Positions 26,978 to 34,837 of a DNA stretch of 64,000 nt are shown here, piece by piece. The translations under genes and the position numbers were made by a program. The DNA comes from Faecalicatena_A orotica (GTDB lineage: Bacteria > Bacillota > Clostridia > Lachnospirales > Lachnospiraceae): assembly GCF_040545875.1 (NCBI RefSeq), contig NZ_JBEPMR010000009.1; one strand, written 5' to 3'. Below the pieces are notes generated by a model. It was not told the origin of the DNA and searched no databases. It saw only the letters and a list, made by a program, of their open reading frames with translations. How positions within the stretch are numbered: the first letter of the stretch is position 1; each line of letters begins with the position of its first letter.

Positions 26978-27858
26978 TTAATAGCCGTACCTTTTTCTGT
27001 ATCGGAAAAAGCACATAATTGAAACTATGATTCCTAAAAATTCCGCAATGGGCGTTGCAAGCCAGATTCCGTTGGTCTGCAATATTCCAGGCAACAACAG
27101 AATCGCTCCCAGCGAGAATAAAAAGGTGCGGCAAAATGCGATCACTCCAGATACAACGCCATTGGAAAGTGCGGTGAACAGTCCGCTGGCGTAGGTGTTA
27201 AATCCGTTAAAAAGCAGTGCAAACATGAAAATGAAATTTCCATGTACTGCTATTTCATAGACCGCCGTTCCCGGTTCCGCAAAAATTCCAATCAAATTTC
27301 CGCCAAATATCCATGCGGTTAAAGCAGAGATACCGGACACCAGCGCTATAAAAATAAGATTTACTTTCGTGAGCTTCTTCAGCTTGTCCGTATCATGCTG
27401 ACCGTAGTTGTAGCTAATTATAGGCGACACCCCATAAATATAGCCGATATACAAAGCCGTCATTGCACTGAACACATAGTAAATAACCGTATAGGCTGCA
27501 ACGCCATTTTCACCGGCATATAGAAGTAGCGCTTGATTCATCAGAAGCGCGTTTATGCCGGAAACAAGTGTGGTGGCCATCTCACTCATTCCATTTGTTG
27601 CGGAGTCAAACAAGGTTCGTATTCTGAATACCGGCTTTACAAAATACAAAAGCTGGCTTTTTAGCGGTTCGGAAAAGAGGACTCCGATAACAGCGTTAAT
27701 GCAGCCATTGCGTCCGTTCCGACAAATCTGGCTACGAAGATACCGTCAACTGTTGTGTACAGCACTTGGATCAATGCCATGACCATCGTGGGAAAAGTGA
27801 ATTTCAAAATATTGTAAAATGTAACTGGTTTTTGATAGATTGTCAAATGATCGTTCAT
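26978..27858 (-). pseudogene. MATE family efflux transporter, broken by internal deletion and frameshift
   Basis: The first 45 residues from the ATG at 27858 (MNDHLTIYQKPVTFYNILKF, then LYTTVDGIFVARFVGTDAMA) are a normal MATE N-terminus. The frame then fails and stops at 27661. The C-terminal half is intact in another frame, 26978-27649 and slightly upstream (FVKPVFRIRTLFDSATNGMSE). About 290 residues remain of a usual 440-460, so roughly 150 residues covering helices 3-6 have been lost. The start overlaps the AI-2E gene stop by four bases (ATGA), showing it was once translationally coupled. Confidence 0.85.
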
Positions 27859-28952
27859 CTTTGTGTCACCTCACCGTTATTTTTATCGTTATCAAAGCCA
27901 CCGTTTCTTTTTAACTGCACCAAAATCGTTGCCAGGATGGGAAATCCAAACAGCCCTATGATGCCGAAAAAGTAGGCTCCCACAAACATGCACATCATGG
28001 TTATTAACGGGTGCAGTCCAATCTGCTGCCCTACAACGCGGGGCTCTAATATCTGCCGCACGACTGTAATGATGATATATAAAATGAGAAGCCCCACGCC
28101 AAGAGGGATATTGTGAGTCAGGAAACTGGTTGCAATCCACGGGAGCAGGACGGTTCCAACCCCAAGTACAGGGAGAATGTCTACCAGTGCAATGATCCCC
28201 GCGAGCAAAATAGAATCCTCAATTTTGAGCAGTGACAGTCCGACAGCCAGCTCCACAAATGTCAAACTCATCAGAATTAGATATGCTTTTCCGAATTGCG
28301 ACAAAACTGAAATTCCTTTTTTCTTTATTTTGATAAATACCTGAGTTGCTTTTGTAGGTAAATGTCTGCCCCCAAAAGCAATTATTTTTTCGTAGTCAAT
28401 TACACAGAAAAAGGAGGCCACGATTGTAATGATAAAGTTCATCAGCATTTGGGGCGTTTTCGATGCAATGCCTGTGACCAGTGTTACAACGGATGAAGAA
28501 GCGTTTCCGACAAATCCAGATACCGCGCCAGAAACAGATTCTCCTATGTAAGTAAGCATTGTTTGAAAATCCGGGCTGAAATGTTCTGTAGCGGCCTCCA
28601 TACCGTGTGTGGCCGCTTCCAAAGCGGGCAAAATCGTACTGTCATATAGTTCAGGAAACCCCGCTACGAATGTTTTTATAAAGTTTGCAATATCAGCACC
28701 GACTACTACAATGAACAGAAACAATATTGCGTAAAAAAGAATGAGTATTGTAACAGAAGCTGTTTTACGCCCGCAACGGCCTATTCTTGCAACGTGCCGG
28801 ATGATCGGATTTAAAATAAGCACAATGATGAACGCCGCAATAAAGGGTTTCAGCACAGGTAAAATGTAGCTGATTGTTAGAAAGACCAATCCTCCAATCA
28901 ATATCCAAAACAAGACCTTTATGATGAATTCCTTCATTTTTTCCACACGCAT
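27855..28952 (-). CDS. AI-2E family transporter (PerM-like)
   Basis: A 365-residue membrane protein with about eight predicted helices and the AI-2E family features: paired N-terminal helices, a Pro-rich re-entrant region (LPVLKPFIAAFIIVLILNPI), and C-terminal GVGTVLLPWI, then LEPRVVGQQIGLHPLITMMCM. Known members export small molecules or act as sodium/proton antiporters; the substrate here is unknown. GGGAGGG precedes the ATG at 28952. It is the first gene of the minus-strand unit under a MerR-type promoter. Confidence 0.9.
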   Translation of the reverse strand: MRVEKMKEFIIKVLFWILIGGLVFLTISYILPVLKPFIAAFIIVLILNPIIRHVARIGRCGRKTASVTILILFYAILFLFIVVVGADIANFIKTFVAGFPELYDSTILPALEAATHGMEAATEHFSPDFQTMLTYIGESVSGAVSGFVGNASSSVVTLVTGIASKTPQMLMNFIITIVASFFCVIDYEKIIAFGGRHLPTKATQVFIKIKKKGISVLSQFGKAYLILMSLTFVELAVGLSLLKIEDSILLAGIIALVDILPVLGVGTVLLPWIATSFLTHNIPLGVGLLILYIIITVVRQILEPRVVGQQIGLHPLITMMCMFVGAYFFGIIGLFGFPILATILVQLKRNGGFDNDKNNGEVTQR

Positions 28953-29028
28953 TGTTTGCCCTCCCTGTTTTCCTGTAAATACCTGAATTGTTCGTCTTTA
29001 CTTTTCAAATTATTTTGTTTATAATACC

Positions 29029-29059
29029 ACTATAAACTCTTGACTTACTCAAGAGTCAA
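29029..29059 (-). promoter_or_regulatory. MerR-type promoter with 19-bp spacer and operator dyad
   Basis: On the minus strand, TTGACT (29059-29054) and TATAGT (29034-29029) are separated by exactly 19 bases, the over-long spacing typical of promoters that MerR-family activators untwist. The spacer holds the dyad ACTCTTGA-CTTAC-TCAAGAGT at 29036-29056. It reads into the AI-2E/MATE/GNAT unit and lies next to the divergent MerR gene. Confidence 0.85.
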
Positions 29060-29098
29060 GAGCGGAAATGCATTTATTGTTTTTTACGAAAGGATATT

Positions 29099-29899
29099 AT
29101 GATGGGACAGTTATTAAGAATTGGGCAGGTTTGTAAACTCTATGGAATATCTCTTGATACATTACGGCACTATGACAAAATTGGACTTTTGAAACCCATC
29201 GTCACTGAGCCGTCTGGTTATCGGTATTATTCTTTTGAACAACTTGATATATTGGAAATGATTTTAGCGGGACGCTCTCTTGATATTTCTTTGGAGAATT
29301 TGCAAAAACGATTGGCTTCTGGGGAAATTGAAGATTATATACTTCTTGTCAAAGAACAGCAGGCAGCGATAGAGGAAAGAAAGAAGGCATTGCAGCAGCT
29401 CGAAAATCATTCCCGTCAAATGTCGGATTTACTGACGCAAATTTCTTTGCACAAAAACGATGATGATTTGGGGAGCATCCAGTATGAAACTTTAGATAAA
29501 GAGATTTACCAAATGCCCATCGAAATGTTTCCACCGGCAGGGTTTGACTGGAATAATACGGGCAGTTTCCTGCAAATGGAACAATGGAGTTTTTACCAGA
29601 GCGATTCAGCCGGGTTCGTTGCAGAGCTTCCGCGGAATGCCGGTATCTCTTATCAGGATGTGGAACATACAGGAAAAATGTTTTCTGAATCTGGAAATAT
29701 AAAAACAGTAGAGATAACAGGAATGTTTGGGAAAACAAAGTTCTGGGGTAAGAACAGCGAACTACACACTTATCTTAATAAAATTTGCAAAAACTTTCAT
29801 TTATGTGATGCCGAATTGCTTGTGAAGTACCTTTTTGCATTGGCACATGAAGATTTGGACAACGATTATTTTGTTGAGATTTACTTTCCGAATCACTGA
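29099..29899 (+). CDS. MerR family transcriptional regulator
   Basis: A 266-residue regulator. Residues 5-75 are the MerR winged helix (LLRIGQVCKLYGISLDTLRH, YDKIGLLKP, GYRYYSFEQL), followed by a long dimerisation helix. The C-terminal 140 residues have no cysteine cluster, so metal sensing is unlikely. They probably form a drug- or ligand-binding domain, as in BmrR-type members (inference). It is divergent from the transporter unit whose promoter has a 19-bp spacer, so it most likely activates that unit. Start may be either ATG of the ATGATG at 29099. Confidence 0.9.
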   Translation: MMGQLLRIGQVCKLYGISLDTLRHYDKIGLLKPIVTEPSGYRYYSFEQLDILEMILAGRSLDISLENLQKRLASGEIEDYILLVKEQQAAIEERKKALQQLENHSRQMSDLLTQISLHKNDDDLGSIQYETLDKEIYQMPIEMFPPAGFDWNNTGSFLQMEQWSFYQSDSAGFVAELPRNAGISYQDVEHTGKMFSESGNIKTVEITGMFGKTKFWGKNSELHTYLNKICKNFHLCDAELLVKYLFALAHEDLDNDYFVEIYFPNH

Positions 29900-30059
29900 T
29901 AAAGGGCTGCCTAATCCGAACAAGTTTTTTTACTTTCGGTGTACCTCTCTGCATAGCATCATGGCTAGTTTAATATGACTGCATGTCCCACGGTTTCATA
30001 TTGGAGAATATAAGGGATTTGAAGAATTATAGAAATGAATAGATGAAAAGGAACAAATT

Positions 30060-31253
30060 ATGAATAAATCAAATTGGAAAAGCTCAATCAGCCGTTTTCT
30101 GACGGCACAGACGATCTCGCTGTTTGGTTCGTCAATCGTGCAGTATGCGATTGTCTGGTATATCACGCTGTCGACGTCATCCGGAAAAATGCTGACGATC
30201 TCGACGCTGTGCGGTTTTCTGCCGCAGATTGTCATTTCTTTATTTGCAGGTGTATGGATAGACAGATACGACCGTAAAAAAATGATTATGTTATCTGACT
30301 CGGTGATTGCTGTGTCAACACTGCTGCTGGCTGTTACTTTCTTATCGGGCCATAAGAGTATCTGGCTTCTGTTTTTGGTGTTGGTCATTCGTTCCGCGGG
30401 TACGGGGATACAGACTCCGGCGGTGAACTCGGTTATACCGCAGATTGTCCCACAGGAGGAACTCATGAGGATTAACGGCATCAACAGTACCCTGTCGTCT
30501 CTGATGATGTTTCTTTCGCCTGCTGTCAGCGGTGTGATCCTGTCTGTGGCACCATTCGAGACAACCTTACTGATCGATTTTTTGACAGCTGTCATCGGGG
30601 TCGGAATTACGGCTACAGTTTACATAAAACCTGTCCACAAGGAGAGAAGCCGCTTGAATTCAGGTATGGAAGAGATCAGAAGTGGTTTTTTATATCTGAA
30701 GGAGAACCATTTTATTAAAAGACTGCTTTCCTATCAGCTTATCATTCTTTTTTTGATCAGCCCGTCCGCTTTTCTGACGCCGCTCATGGTGAAACGGACA
30801 TTTGGCGCAGACGTGTGGAGGCTTACTGCAAGTGAAATGACTTATAGCCTGGGCATGATCGCGGGAGGCCTTTTGATCGCTTCCTGGGGCGGATTCCGAA
30901 AAAAAATGAACACGACGATGTCGGCAGGTGCATTTTATGGGATGCTTATGATAGCACTGGGCAGTGCGCCGGTTTTTCCGTTTTATCTGGTGTGCAATGC
31001 CCTGATCGGGATAACATCACCCTGCTATAACGCACCGATTACGGTAACCATACAGGAAAAGGTGCCGCAGGAAATGCATGGGAGGATCTTCAGCTTTATG
31101 CAGATTGCAACGTCCTGTGCGCTTCCGCTGGGGATGGCGGTATTCGGGCCGTTGGCGGATGTGGTGAAAGTACAGACGCTTCTTACAGCCACAGGGATTT
31201 CAGTGGTGGCGATCTCACTGGCGGTGTGGAAGATGCATTTTTTGGAATATTGA
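30060..31253 (+). CDS. MFS transporter, macrolide-efflux (MefA) type
   Basis: A 397-residue protein with about 12 predicted membrane helices and the MFS motif A variant GVWIDRYDRKKMIM between helices 2 and 3. The start (NWKSSISRFLTAQTISLFGS, then QYAIVWYITL) and the family pattern NAPITVTIQEKVPQEMHGRIF resemble Mef-type exporters. The transported compound is not known. Its 5' end was copied into the chimera at 25921-25975. It is followed by a hairpin at 31259-31293. Confidence 0.88.
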   Translation: MNKSNWKSSISRFLTAQTISLFGSSIVQYAIVWYITLSTSSGKMLTISTLCGFLPQIVISLFAGVWIDRYDRKKMIMLSDSVIAVSTLLLAVTFLSGHKSIWLLFLVLVIRSAGTGIQTPAVNSVIPQIVPQEELMRINGINSTLSSLMMFLSPAVSGVILSVAPFETTLLIDFLTAVIGVGITATVYIKPVHKERSRLNSGMEEIRSGFLYLKENHFIKRLLSYQLIILFLISPSAFLTPLMVKRTFGADVWRLTASEMTYSLGMIAGGLLIASWGGFRKKMNTTMSAGAFYGMLMIALGSAPVFPFYLVCNALIGITSPCYNAPITVTIQEKVPQEMHGRIFSFMQIATSCALPLGMAVFGPLADVVKVQTLLTATGISVVAISLAVWKMHFLEY

Positions 31254-31258
31254 ATAAA

Positions 31259-31293
31259 AGAGCAGGGGATATTGAAATAATATACCCTGCTCT
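31259..31293. terminator. Hairpin between convergent genes
   Basis: AGAGCAGGG-g-ATATT, loop GAAAT, AATAT-a-CCCTGCTCT: a 14-bp stem with one mismatch, starting 5 bases after the MFS stop codon. There is no clear T-tract, but its position between convergent genes fits a bidirectional terminator. Confidence 0.6.
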
Positions 31294-31346
31294 GCAAGAG
31301 ATACTGCGGTATCCCTCTTAATTCGAATGTTTTTTGATAATGCAAA

Positions 31347-31643
31347 CTAACTGAGTTCAATCTTTTCCGCTTCTTCTGGTTTGAAATCATTTTTCAGATC
31401 ATATATATTATGCCCGGTTGATTCGCTTAACGTTCTGCCTTCCAGTGAATAGCAGCGGATAAATCTCTTTTTGTCGATACTGGACCAGTGCTCGACATCC
31501 CATGAAAGATACCCGTCCTCATCAGACTTCTTCTCTTTTAAATACAAGTCTACCTGCCGCCCGCCTTCTTCCATCAGACGGATCAGATCTTCTGTACCGG
31601 AGATTTCAACTTCTTCCTTTTTTACTGAATCATAAATCTTCAT
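31347..31643 (-). CDS. Small protein of unknown function
   Basis: A 98-residue acidic, soluble protein beginning MKIYDSVKKEEVEISGTEDL. GGAGGAAAT precedes the ATG at 31643; the longer frame from 31748 has no ribosome-binding site. Sequence such as GYLSWDVEHWSSIDKKRFIR shows aromatic spacing, but no domain is recognised. It follows another unknown minus-strand gene by 126 bases and may share its transcript. Confidence 0.7.
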   Translation of the reverse strand: MKIYDSVKKEEVEISGTEDLIRLMEEGGRQVDLYLKEKKSDEDGYLSWDVEHWSSIDKKRFIRCYSLEGRTLSESTGHNIYDLKNDFKPEEAEKIELS

Positions 31644-31734
31644 TGTATTTCCTCCTGCCGTTATCATAATATGGTAATTATACCTCCTGTACCTGAAAAA
31701 CTCAATAGAAGACGACTTTAAATAAGCAGATGCC

Positions 31735-31768
31735 GTTACTATGAACACCCGAAGGGGGACACAGTAAC
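31735..31768 (-). terminator. Weak hairpin after the gene at 31770
   Basis: GTTACT at 31735-31740 pairs with AGTAAC at 31763-31768, with an inner CCC-CCTTCGGG type fold on the minus strand. It starts one base after the stop codon at 31770 and lacks a T-tract, so it may be a processing or attenuation structure rather than a full terminator. Confidence 0.35.
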
Positions 31769-31769
31769 A

Positions 31770-33074
31770 TCAGCGGATGAAACGGCACCAGTATCCAAAC
31801 TTTTCGCTGTCCTCACACTCATCACTGCTGAGGTCCAGCTGACTGGTATAAGTCTGCGTGAACTGTGGGAAACCGAAAAGTTCTGCGGCTCTTGCTTCAC
31901 GGGGGGCGTAGATTCCCGGAACGCCGAGCCAGAAGTGTCCGTCTTCTTCTACAAGGAGCAGGTGGTGGTAATTGTGATAGCCATGCATCAAAAAGCTGTT
32001 GTTAGCCAGATTCCAGCACCGGCGCGGGAGCATGGAAAGATCGGACCGCTGAATCTTGTGTACTGTTTCGCGGGACTGCGGTTCTGGTTCAGGAACTGAT
32101 ACCGGTTCAGGAGAGGGGGCATTTTCCGGCATGTATTCCGGCACGGGAAATGACTCAGGCTGCGGGGCAGAATCACGTGCAGGATATGGAATATTTACCG
32201 GCGCATTCTCCAAATCAGGGATATTGCCATTACCAGGGAGATTCTCCTGTCTGGAATTATTTTCAGCTGCGGGTAGATGCTCCTGCCCGGAATCATTTTC
32301 AATGACTGGTAAGTTTTCCTGAACAGAATCATTTTCATTGAGTAGTAAGTTTTCTCTGTTTAAATCAATTTCATTACTGGGGAATCTCTCCAGATTTGAA
32401 TTGCTGTCATTATTCAAGTAATTTCCGAAATTTGGATAATTACCATTTCCGTGATTATTCCTGTTTTCAGGGGTATTTTCCCGATCCGTATCATAATTGC
32501 GCTGTATCGTAGAATCATCCTGCATAGCAGATTCATAGTTCGAGGCATGCGGTGCTGCTTTTTCAACAGCCATCTCTGTATCCAAAGACATTTCAAGGTT
32601 TACTACAGAGGTTTCCTCAGCTGCTTCGTCGTTTGGAAGGATGCACGGGCACCCTCCCAAAGATTCTGCTTCCATAACCGGTTCCGGTGCAGCTTCCCAC
32701 GGCCGGATGCTGGCTGTGTTAAATGGCAGGTTATCAGTAAATGCGGCGTAATATTGTCCTGCCTCCGTCTGGAGTAAAAAACCGCCCATATCAGCTAAGG
32801 TCCTGCCTTCGGGAAATACAGATTCATCCACGGACAGTCTGGCATAAATACTTTTATCGCCGCAGGGCAGTTTTTCAACTGGTTTGGCAATGATGCCGGA
32901 GTCTTTTTCATAGAATGTAAGCAGGGAAACAAAGTCCTGATTTTTAACAGGGACCCCCCGCACATTGATTTGCAGAATGCAGGCGTGATAGTGCGGTGTG
33001 ACCTTCATGAAGCCTACATTCCTAAGTTTTTGATCATTTTTGTATTCATATAAATAACAGATACCGGGATTCAT
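31770..33074 (-). CDS. Unknown protein with Asn/Glu-rich repeat linker
   Basis: A 434-residue protein in three parts. Residues 1-125 form a compact beta-rich domain (NPGICYLYEYKNDQKLRNVG, then YHACILQINVRG). Residues 130-340 are low complexity, with a roughly 13-residue repeat of the type ENDSxQENLP seen four to five times, then a Pro/Glu-rich stretch. The last 85 residues form a Trp/Tyr-rich unit (GHFWLGVPGIYAPREARAAE, ending FGYWCRFIR), tentatively the DUF6128-type domain. The ATG at 33074 has AGAGGTG upstream. Function unknown; no signal peptide. Confidence 0.75.
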   Translation of the reverse strand: MNPGICYLYEYKNDQKLRNVGFMKVTPHYHACILQINVRGVPVKNQDFVSLLTFYEKDSGIIAKPVEKLPCGDKSIYARLSVDESVFPEGRTLADMGGFLLQTEAGQYYAAFTDNLPFNTASIRPWEAAPEPVMEAESLGGCPCILPNDEAAEETSVVNLEMSLDTEMAVEKAAPHASNYESAMQDDSTIQRNYDTDRENTPENRNNHGNGNYPNFGNYLNNDSNSNLERFPSNEIDLNRENLLLNENDSVQENLPVIENDSGQEHLPAAENNSRQENLPGNGNIPDLENAPVNIPYPARDSAPQPESFPVPEYMPENAPSPEPVSVPEPEPQSRETVHKIQRSDLSMLPRRCWNLANNSFLMHGYHNYHHLLLVEEDGHFWLGVPGIYAPREARAAELFGFPQFTQTYTSQLDLSSDECEDSEKFGYWCRFIR

Positions 33075-33210
33075 GATACACCTCTGGTCTTGTCTTTCTT
33101 TCAATCTAATTTATTCAGGGGTATGGGAAAAAAGAACAGTATTGGTAAGAAATTCTGAAAGCATCATTAGAAAAATGGTCAGGTATGGGCAATTGTGGTA
33201 TACTATTTAC

Positions 33211-33252
33211 ACTTATCGAGGTATTTCACGAGTTTAGTGTTTATGATAAAAT
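33211..33252 (+). promoter_or_regulatory. Promoter-like 42-bp repeat, copy A
   Basis: This stretch matches 43047-43088 at 37 of 42 positions. It carries CGAGGTATTT, CACGAGTTTAGT and ends in TATGATAAAAT, which has the extended minus-10 form TGnTAAAAT. A second possible minus-10 (TATACT at 33199-33204) precedes it. It lies 40 bases before the start codon of a lipoprotein gene, so it is probably that gene's promoter. Confidence 0.6.
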
Positions 33253-33291
33253 CATTACAGATAACTGAAAAAGGTCCGGGAGGAAAAGAGA

Positions 33292-33774
33292 ATGAGGAAA
33301 AAAATAAATATGTTACTTGTGATAATTTTATCTGTTTTATTAGTGGCCGGCTGCAGCTTGAACAATGGGGCAAGAGTATATGATAATGAAAAAATGATTG
33401 TGGAAAACTTTAATACATATAACCTTGTTAAATCCAAACAATCCATGAGTGATAATCATCTTACAGGATCAGCAGAAAAAATGGAGGGGATGGGCACTGT
33501 CTGGGAATTTACGGCTTCAGAAGATACGGATGTGAATCTCACATACCAGATCACAGTTTCAGCCGGTAAGGCTAAACTGGTATTGATTTCTCCGGATGAT
33601 TCACTTACAACTCTGGCAGAATTTACAGCGGATGTGGATATGGAACATGAATCCACGGACACCTTCAAGGCCATGAAGGGGAAAAACCGTATAAAACTCG
33701 TCGGGGGAAAAGGAACAAAGATTGAATATGAGATTACTGCAGACAAAGGGAATATAAAGGCCTTTGGTGATTAG
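33292..33774 (+). CDS. Small lipoprotein of unknown function
   Basis: A 160-residue exported lipoprotein. The signal peptide (MRKKINMLLVIILSVLLVAGC) ends in the lipobox LVAGC. The mature part is beta-rich and hydrophilic (TVWEFTASEDTDVNLTYQIT, then GGKGTKIEYEITADKG), like small secreted beta-sandwich proteins. No enzyme motif is visible. TadA starts 20 bases later, but the function is probably unrelated. The upstream 42-bp element is the likely promoter. Confidence 0.8.
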   Translation: MRKKINMLLVIILSVLLVAGCSLNNGARVYDNEKMIVENFNTYNLVKSKQSMSDNHLTGSAEKMEGMGTVWEFTASEDTDVNLTYQITVSAGKAKLVLISPDDSLTTLAEFTADVDMEHESTDTFKAMKGKNRIKLVGGKGTKIEYEITADKGNIKAFGD

Positions 33775-33794
33775 GAAGAAAGCTGGGAAAAATG

Positions 33795-34280
33795 ATGACT
33801 TTAGATGAAAAATATATGAAAGAAGCTATGAAACAGGCAAAGAAAGCCTATGCACTGGAGGAAGTCCCGATTGGCTGTGTCATTGTCTATCAGGATAAAA
33901 TAATCGGAAGAGGGTACAACCGGCGTACAACAGATAAGAACACACTCGCCCACGCGGAGCTGATCGCAATCAAAAAAGCCAGTAAGAAAATGAATGACTG
34001 GCGTCTCGAGGACTGTACCATGTATGTTACACTGGAACCGTGCCAGATGTGCTCCGGGGCCATTATACAGGCCAGAATCAAACGGGTAGTAGTCGGGTGC
34101 ATGAATCCCAAGGCCGGCTGCGCAGGTTCTATATTGAACCTGCTAGAAATGAAAGAATTCAATCATCAGGCAGAGCTCACAACAGGAGTACTCGGAGAGG
34201 AATGTAGTGCAATGATGAAGCAGTTTTTCAAAGAACTCAGAGAAAAACAAAAGAAGCAAAAGGAACGTCAAAAATCATAA
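33795..34280 (+). CDS. tadA: tRNA-specific adenosine deaminase TadA
   Basis: A 161-residue zinc deaminase that converts the wobble adenosine 34 of tRNA-Arg(ACG) to inosine. The catalytic motif HAE (LAHAELIAI) and zinc ligands PCQMC (LEPCQMCSGAI) are present, as are the family segment EVPIGCVIV and the C-terminal FFKELREKQK helix. The start is one of the two ATGs at 33792/33795. Its 3' end is near the convergent SRP RNA gene. Confidence 0.94.
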   Translation: MTLDEKYMKEAMKQAKKAYALEEVPIGCVIVYQDKIIGRGYNRRTTDKNTLAHAELIAIKKASKKMNDWRLEDCTMYVTLEPCQMCSGAIIQARIKRVVVGCMNPKAGCAGSILNLLEMKEFNHQAELTTGVLGEECSAMMKQFFKELREKQKKQKERQKS

Positions 34281-34288
34281 CCTATAAA

Positions 34289-34342
34289 AAGGAGCCTTTG
34301 ATTACCGGAGGTATAAAACCCTCGTACAATCAAAAGCTCCTT
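34289..34342 (-). terminator. Terminator between tadA and the SRP RNA gene
   Basis: A long hairpin: AAGGAGCcTTTGATT pairs with AATCAAAaGCTCCTT, with a nested GAGG/CCTC stem. On the minus strand the stem is followed directly by five T residues (complement of 34286-34290), so it mainly ends the SRP RNA transcript. It may also stop tadA transcripts. Confidence 0.75.
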
Positions 34343-34367
34343 ATATCAATTAATGTCAGAATTATTT

Positions 34368-34634
34368 TACGTGCATTACGCTTCGAATGCGTCTCCACAG
34401 ACGTTACCTCGGTAGTTAACTCAACCCAGGCACCCTCACGGCACCCGGAAGGTTCTGCTTAGTGCTGCTTCGTTCCCGACCTGACACGGTTCACAGATTT
34501 CCGTCGCGTGAGACCCAAGTCTTCAACGCCACTTTCCGAGGGCAGCTCTGCAAATCAGCACCCTCTGCGTAATATCACCCCTGCTATAGCGGATTGCAGG
34601 TACAAGGTACCGCTAACACCCCGGCTGCACGAGT
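34368..34634 (-). ncRNA. ffs: Signal recognition particle RNA, large bacterial form
   Basis: The minus strand carries the conserved domain IV hairpin with the core GTGTCAGGTCGGGAACGAAG and then CAGCACTAA, the Ffh-binding site (about 34462-34500). The RNA is about 267 bases, the long form with an Alu-type domain, as in Bacillus and clostridia. CGTGCA near the 5' end (34631-34626) pairs with TGCACG near the 3' end (about 34369-34374), which sets the approximate ends. Confidence 0.93.
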
Positions 34635-34638
34635 CTTA

Positions 34639-34667
34639 ATTTTACATTGTTTTTGCCAAAATGTCAA
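34639..34667 (-). promoter_or_regulatory. Promoter of the SRP RNA gene
   Basis: On the minus strand TTGACA (34667-34662) and TAAAAT (34644-34639) are separated by 17 bases, close to the sigma-A consensus. The predicted transcript start is about 5-8 bases downstream, matching the predicted 5' end of the RNA. Confidence 0.8.
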
Positions 34668-34733
34668 CGGATAGAGGAGTTTTTATTTACTGAACAGCAA
34701 AATTATAGTAAAATAAGAAATCAAACCACCTGA

Positions 34734-34794
34734 TTGGGGACGTAGTAAACCTCAGTTATACTACGTCCCCAATTGAGTTAAGTGGTGTACCTAA
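34734..34794. repeat. Left 61-bp inverted repeat flanking the radical SAM gene
   Basis: This stretch matches the reverse complement of 36535-36595 at 51 of 61 positions without gaps. It starts TTGGGGACGTA and ends GTGGTGTACCTAA. Inside it GGGGACGTAGTA and TACTACGTCCCC form their own hairpin. No transposase gene lies between the two repeats. Confidence 0.85.
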
Positions 34795-34837
34795 TTGGAA
34801 AATGCCCTGTACCAAAATGGAGATTATTTTTATTATG

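Noticed and set aside
34289..34342. tRNA or riboswitch between tadA and the SRP RNA gene
   Set aside because: It is a simple long hairpin with a minus-strand T-tract, so a terminator is sufficient.
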